A DNA stretch of 64,000 nt from Paraperlucidibaca baekdonensis (lineage in GTDB: Bacteria > Pseudomonadota > Gammaproteobacteria > Pseudomonadales > Moraxellaceae), in contig NZ_QUNR01000001.1 of the NCBI RefSeq assembly GCF_003387535.1, forward strand, positions 496,001 through 560,000, written 5' to 3'. Shown here one piece after another: positions 61,631 to 64,000 of the stretch; position 1 is the first letter of the stretch; each line of letters begins with the position of its first letter. The notes beneath the pieces are model-generated. The model saw only the letters and a program-made list of their open reading frames with translations, was not told the DNA's origin and ran no database searches. Position numbers and translations under genes: made by a program.

Positions 61631-62689
61631 ATGAAGCCCCTACAGAGTTTGACGCCGACTCGTTTTGACACACCCGCTATTCTGCGGCGGCTTGCTGCGA
61701 GCAGTCGAAAATTAGCGGAGTTGAAAGGGGTTGCCGCCTCCATTCCTCATCAGGGCATCTTGATAAACACATTAGGTTTGCAGGAAGCCAAGGATAGCTC
61801 GGAGATTGAGAACATCATCACTACACACGATGAGCTATTCAAGGAGGAAGCTGAGCTATCCCTCGTGGCTAATCCTGCGGCGAAAGAAGTGCAGCGATAT
61901 CGTCAGGCTCTTGGGCGTGGGTATGAGCTGGTGGTCAGCACGGGGCTCATCACAACCAATCACATTGTCGAGGTGCAAGCTGAGCTTGAACATAACCAAG
62001 CTGGCTTTAGACGTTTGCCCGGCACCGTTCTGAAGAATGGTAAAGGCGAGACGATCTATAGTCCGCCTCAACACCCAGATGAAATTGTTCGGCTAATGGG
62101 CGACCTTGATCGCTTTATAAATGACAGCACAGATTTTGATATCGATCCGTTGATAAAGATGGCGCTGGTGCATCATCAATTCGAGAGCATTCATCCATTT
62201 TATGATGGCAATGGGCGTACTGGTCGCATCCTAAATGTTTTGTATTTGGTGAAGGAAGGCTTGCTAGATGTGCCTGTACTTTACTTATCGCGCCATATCG
62301 TTCGTACGAAGTCGGACTATTACACGCTGTTGCAGGCTGTTAGAGATGACGACCAATGGGAGGCTTGGGTACTGTATATGCTTGAGGCGGTGGAGCAAAC
62401 AGCAGGTCAGGCAATCAACACCATTCATGCAATCAAGGCCGCTATATTTGATTACAAGCATCGTATTCGCGCGAGCTATAGGTTCTACAGTCAAGACTTG
62501 ATCAACAATCTGTTTACGCACCCGTATACCAAGATCGAGTTTGTGCAGCGAGATCTTAAGGTGTCGCGGCTCACGGCAACAAAGTACATGGATGCTTTGG
62601 CTGAGGGTGGCTTTGTTGAAAAGCAGAAAATTGGGCGCAGTAACTACTACATCAACATCGCGTTAAGCAAAATTCTAGTGGATGCGTAG
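61631..62689 (+). CDS. Fic-family protein (AMPylator-type) with C-terminal winged helix
   Basis: About 352 residues. The catalytic Fic motif is HPFYDGNGRTGR near residue 195; the N-terminal inhibitory helix DSSEIEN (class II, S/T-x-x-x-E-G/N) precedes it. The N-terminus LTPTRFDTPAILRRLAASSRKLAELKGVAASIPHQGILINTLGLQEAKDSSEIENIITTHDEL is typical of stand-alone bacterial Fic proteins; the C-terminus (YTKIEFVQRDLKVSRLTATKYMDALAEGGFVEK) is a winged helix. Fic enzymes transfer AMP to target hydroxyls. I start at ATG 61631, where the family usually begins; an upstream TTG at 61589 is possible. Rightward, unlike the rest of the island. Confidence 0.85.
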   Translation: MKPLQSLTPTRFDTPAILRRLAASSRKLAELKGVAASIPHQGILINTLGLQEAKDSSEIENIITTHDELFKEEAELSLVANPAAKEVQRYRQALGRGYELVVSTGLITTNHIVEVQAELEHNQAGFRRLPGTVLKNGKGETIYSPPQHPDEIVRLMGDLDRFINDSTDFDIDPLIKMALVHHQFESIHPFYDGNGRTGRILNVLYLVKEGLLDVPVLYLSRHIVRTKSDYYTLLQAVRDDDQWEAWVLYMLEAVEQTAGQAINTIHAIKAAIFDYKHRIRASYRFYSQDLINNLFTHPYTKIEFVQRDLKVSRLTATKYMDALAEGGFVEKQKIGRSNYYINIALSKILVDA

Positions 62690-62708
62690 TGGTGGTTTGT
62701 CGCTGAAG

Positions 62709-62717
62709 TTATCCACA
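62709..62717 (+). promoter_or_regulatory. Consensus DnaA box
   Basis: TTATCCACA matches the E. coli DnaA-box consensus exactly, 20 nt after the Fic stop. A single match can arise by chance; neighbouring repeats make it worth noting. Confidence 0.45.
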
Positions 62718-62760
62718 GAGCTCTCGTCATTGTTGTTGTCTTTATCTCTATAGCTTTGAC

Positions 62761-62790
62761 TGTAGTTGTAGTTGTAGTTGTAGTTGTAGT
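62761..62790 (+). repeat. TGTAGT hexamer array
   Basis: Five perfect tandem copies of TGTAGT. Confidence 0.95.
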
Positions 62791-62805
62791 TACCGGCCAT
62801 GATAT

Positions 62806-62829
62806 CGATATCTTATCGATAAGATATCG
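62806..62829. repeat. 24-bp perfect palindrome
   Basis: CGATATCTTATC followed by its exact reverse complement GATAAGATATCG, no loop. Suits a dimeric DNA-binding protein site. Confidence 0.9.
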
Positions 62830-62864
62830 CTGAGTTAGCGATGCGATATAAGGCTGCTTGAAGT

Positions 62865-62884
62865 GCGTGTAATTTGACATTGAA
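62865..62884 (+). repeat. 20-bp direct repeat, copy A
   Basis: GCGTGTAATTTGACATTGAA; identical copy at 63044-63063. Both are followed within 50 bp by GCGTCAxTAGTCAC (near 62921 and 63076). Confidence 0.92.
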
Positions 62885-63043
62885 AAGCGTGGATTTTGGG
62901 CTTTAGCTGCCATCAAATACGCGTCATTAGTCACTAGAAGTCTAGTGGGCTTAGCCCCCTATCTATATGTTATTTATGACTAATTTTTCTATTCAGTGAG
63001 TTGGCTGCATGGTTGTAGGCAGCGTGTATTGCTAGTTACAAAA

Positions 63044-63063
63044 GCGTGTAATTTGACATTGAA
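63044..63063 (+). repeat. 20-bp direct repeat, copy B
   Basis: Second exact copy of the element at 62865-62884, iteron-like spacing of 179 bp. Confidence 0.92.
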
Positions 63064-63325
63064 GCTCATACGTATGCGTCACTAGTCACCCTATGGCTAG
63101 CGCGTAATGTTGGCTATGTCATTGTTATTTATGATGATAACTTATGCTTAGCGCATGGAGTTTGTGCATGAAACTTGGCATTGATGGCAAGTATATTTGG
63201 CTGCGAGTAGCTGGTAGGGCTGGATTTGCCCGAATCTCTTCGTTCTGCCTCGAAGTCAGTAGTGCCTGCTGTCGGTTGGAGTGACTCGTGTCGTCAAACT
63301 GCTGAGGGTTGGCGCTATATTCTGA

Positions 63326-64000
63326 CTAATGCGCTTGCCCTAGCTGCCCACTTTTTTCTGCGGCGACCAAAGATATTGCATAGGCTGGCAGGTTTTTGAT
63401 CCTTCCTGTTGCGTTGGCTTCAGTAAACGCTTTAAAGACGTTTTCAAGCCCCTGAGGAGTGAGCCCTGATTCATTCATTATTTTGAAGGCTTTGTTTCTT
63501 TCGGCTATGCGCTTCGGGCTTACTGCGGCATTGGGCTTGGACTGTGCAATTTCAGGATCAATATTCTGTTTTTGAAGAGCCGTGGCATCGACTAAGCTCA
63601 GGCGAAATGCTGTTTTCTTGATTTCGTTGTGTGTGGTGAGCTCAGTGTCATCCAGTACTCGGAGGTCTCGCTCTTTGGCCTGCTCAGGCGAGCATGGGCT
63701 CAGGTTATGGCTATCAAACCATGATAGATTTTCCGGCTTTTGTAGCTTCGAGAATACCGACCAGAACTCTTGATGCCACTGGCTAGGGACGCACATGATT
63801 TGCTCGGCGGTAGCATACCGAAACTTGATGCTACCGAGTTGTGATGCGCTGTTATGAGACCACCAAGTTTTTACCCAAATGTAATGCTTTGCTTTGTCTA
63901 TTTTCACCAGATCGAGCTTTTCGAATTTCTTTAAGACCCTCCATAGTTCAGCGCAGCTTGCTAGGTGCAGGTCGGCAGTGATTTTGGCTGGAATGAACGT
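63326..64000 (-). CDS. Partial winged-helix protein, possibly replication-related
   Basis: The frame is open to the window edge, so the 5' end is missing; 224 residues are visible. The start has a winged-helix look (LASCAELWRVLKKFEKLDLVKIDKAKHYIWVKTWW), followed by EQIMCVPSQWHQEFWSVF. The KTWWSHN and EQI-xx-P-xxW pattern recalls, by memory only, small replication-associated proteins of integrative elements. The C-terminal part (NEAGL-type helices, VFKAFTEANATGRIKNLPAYA) is unrecognised. A GTG at 63907 would be an internal start, but coding clearly extends upstream of it. Confidence 0.55.
   Translation of the reverse strand, partial: TFIPAKITADLHLASCAELWRVLKKFEKLDLVKIDKAKHYIWVKTWWSHNSASQLGSIKFRYATAEQIMCVPSQWHQEFWSVFSKLQKPENLSWFDSHNLSPCSPEQAKERDLRVLDDTELTTHNEIKKTAFRLSLVDATALQKQNIDPEIAQSKPNAAVSPKRIAERNKAFKIMNESGLTPQGLENVFKAFTEANATGRIKNLPAYAISLVAAEKSGQLGQAH

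Larger units (their letters stand above)
62690..63325. other. Origin-like non-coding region
   Basis: 636 bases without a convincing gene. Contents: DnaA-box match TTATCCACA (62709-62717), five tandem hexamers (62761-62790), a 24-bp perfect palindrome (62806-62829), and a 20-bp direct repeat at 62865 and 63044 with similar downstream flanks. Next to it is a gene that looks replication-related. The combination resembles a plasmid/ICE replication origin or control region; unproven. Confidence 0.45.

Noticed and set aside
62647-62934. Minus-strand 95-codon frame with a Thr-rich run
   Set aside because: The Thr run is only the TGTAGT array read in reverse, the frame overlaps the Fic C-terminus and crosses the long palindrome; no family resemblance.

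Overview
The window looks like a chromosomal segment of a GC-rich gammaproteobacterium that I cannot place to genus. The evidence is a transketolase - GAPDH/Epd - phosphoglycerate kinase - class II aldolase cluster, an LpoB / COG3014 lipoprotein pair, a TolC-type outer membrane protein and a periplasmic cytochrome c' with a b561-type partner. Gene density is high, many starts overlap the previous stop, and the first 49.8 kb has uniform composition.

Layout. 0-5.5 kb: central carbon metabolism operon. 5.6-6.2 kb: ParD-like/RelE-ParE toxin-antitoxin pair. 6.2-24.3 kb: mixed envelope, signalling and redox genes: LpoB and COG3014 lipoproteins, a large secreted amidohydrolase-like lipoprotein, hydrolase, SRPBCC protein, nitroreductase, a split His-Asp phosphorelay (kinase, receiver, Hpt), a solute-binding protein, an overlapping GMC oxidoreductase / Baeyer-Villiger-type monooxygenase pair, cytochromes, a GFA protein and TolC. 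24.6-48.2 kb: one long rightward, translationally coupled operon of 14 genes. It encodes a two-subunit iterative polyketide/fatty acid synthase of the PUFA-synthase type (ER-like barrels-KS-AT-ACP-ACP-KR, and KS-AT-DH-phosphopantetheinyl transferase), a free ACP, a UGT-type glycosyltransferase, an alpha/beta hydrolase, a methyltransferase, two HxxxDG acyltransferases, a MacA/MacB-like exporter split into adaptor, ATPase and two FtsX permeases, and two membrane proteins, one GT-C-like. Together with the divergent TolC this reads as a pathway for making, glycosylating, acylating, methylating and exporting a secondary lipid; the product is unknown. 48.3-49.7 kb: DUF3034 outer membrane protein and an exported truncated haemoglobin.

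49.85 kb to the right edge: an integrated genomic island. It starts at a 47-nt 3' fragment of a CAU-anticodon tRNA (attachment-site duplicate) and its left part is clearly AT-richer than the core. Almost all its genes run leftward in separate units, and six copies of a non-coding repeat lie between them. Each repeat has a near-palindrome TTTTTCGT-nn-ACGAAAAA, the motif GCAGGATAGGG and an AT-rich -10-like hexamer, and five of the six sit just upstream of a transcription unit. The units are: a two-helix membrane protein + ParA-like ATPase + SIR2 protein (possible undescribed defence operon); a hypothetical protein; a PIN-like protein with a 39-bp tandem repeat; a multi-pass membrane protein; and a Type III restriction-modification system. 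A rightward Fic protein has its own 14-bp inverted repeat. The right end holds an origin-like non-coding region (DnaA box, hexamer array, long palindrome, direct repeats) beside a winged-helix gene cut by the window edge. No integrase is seen; the polarity of the tRNA fragment predicts that it and the intact tRNA lie beyond 64 kb.
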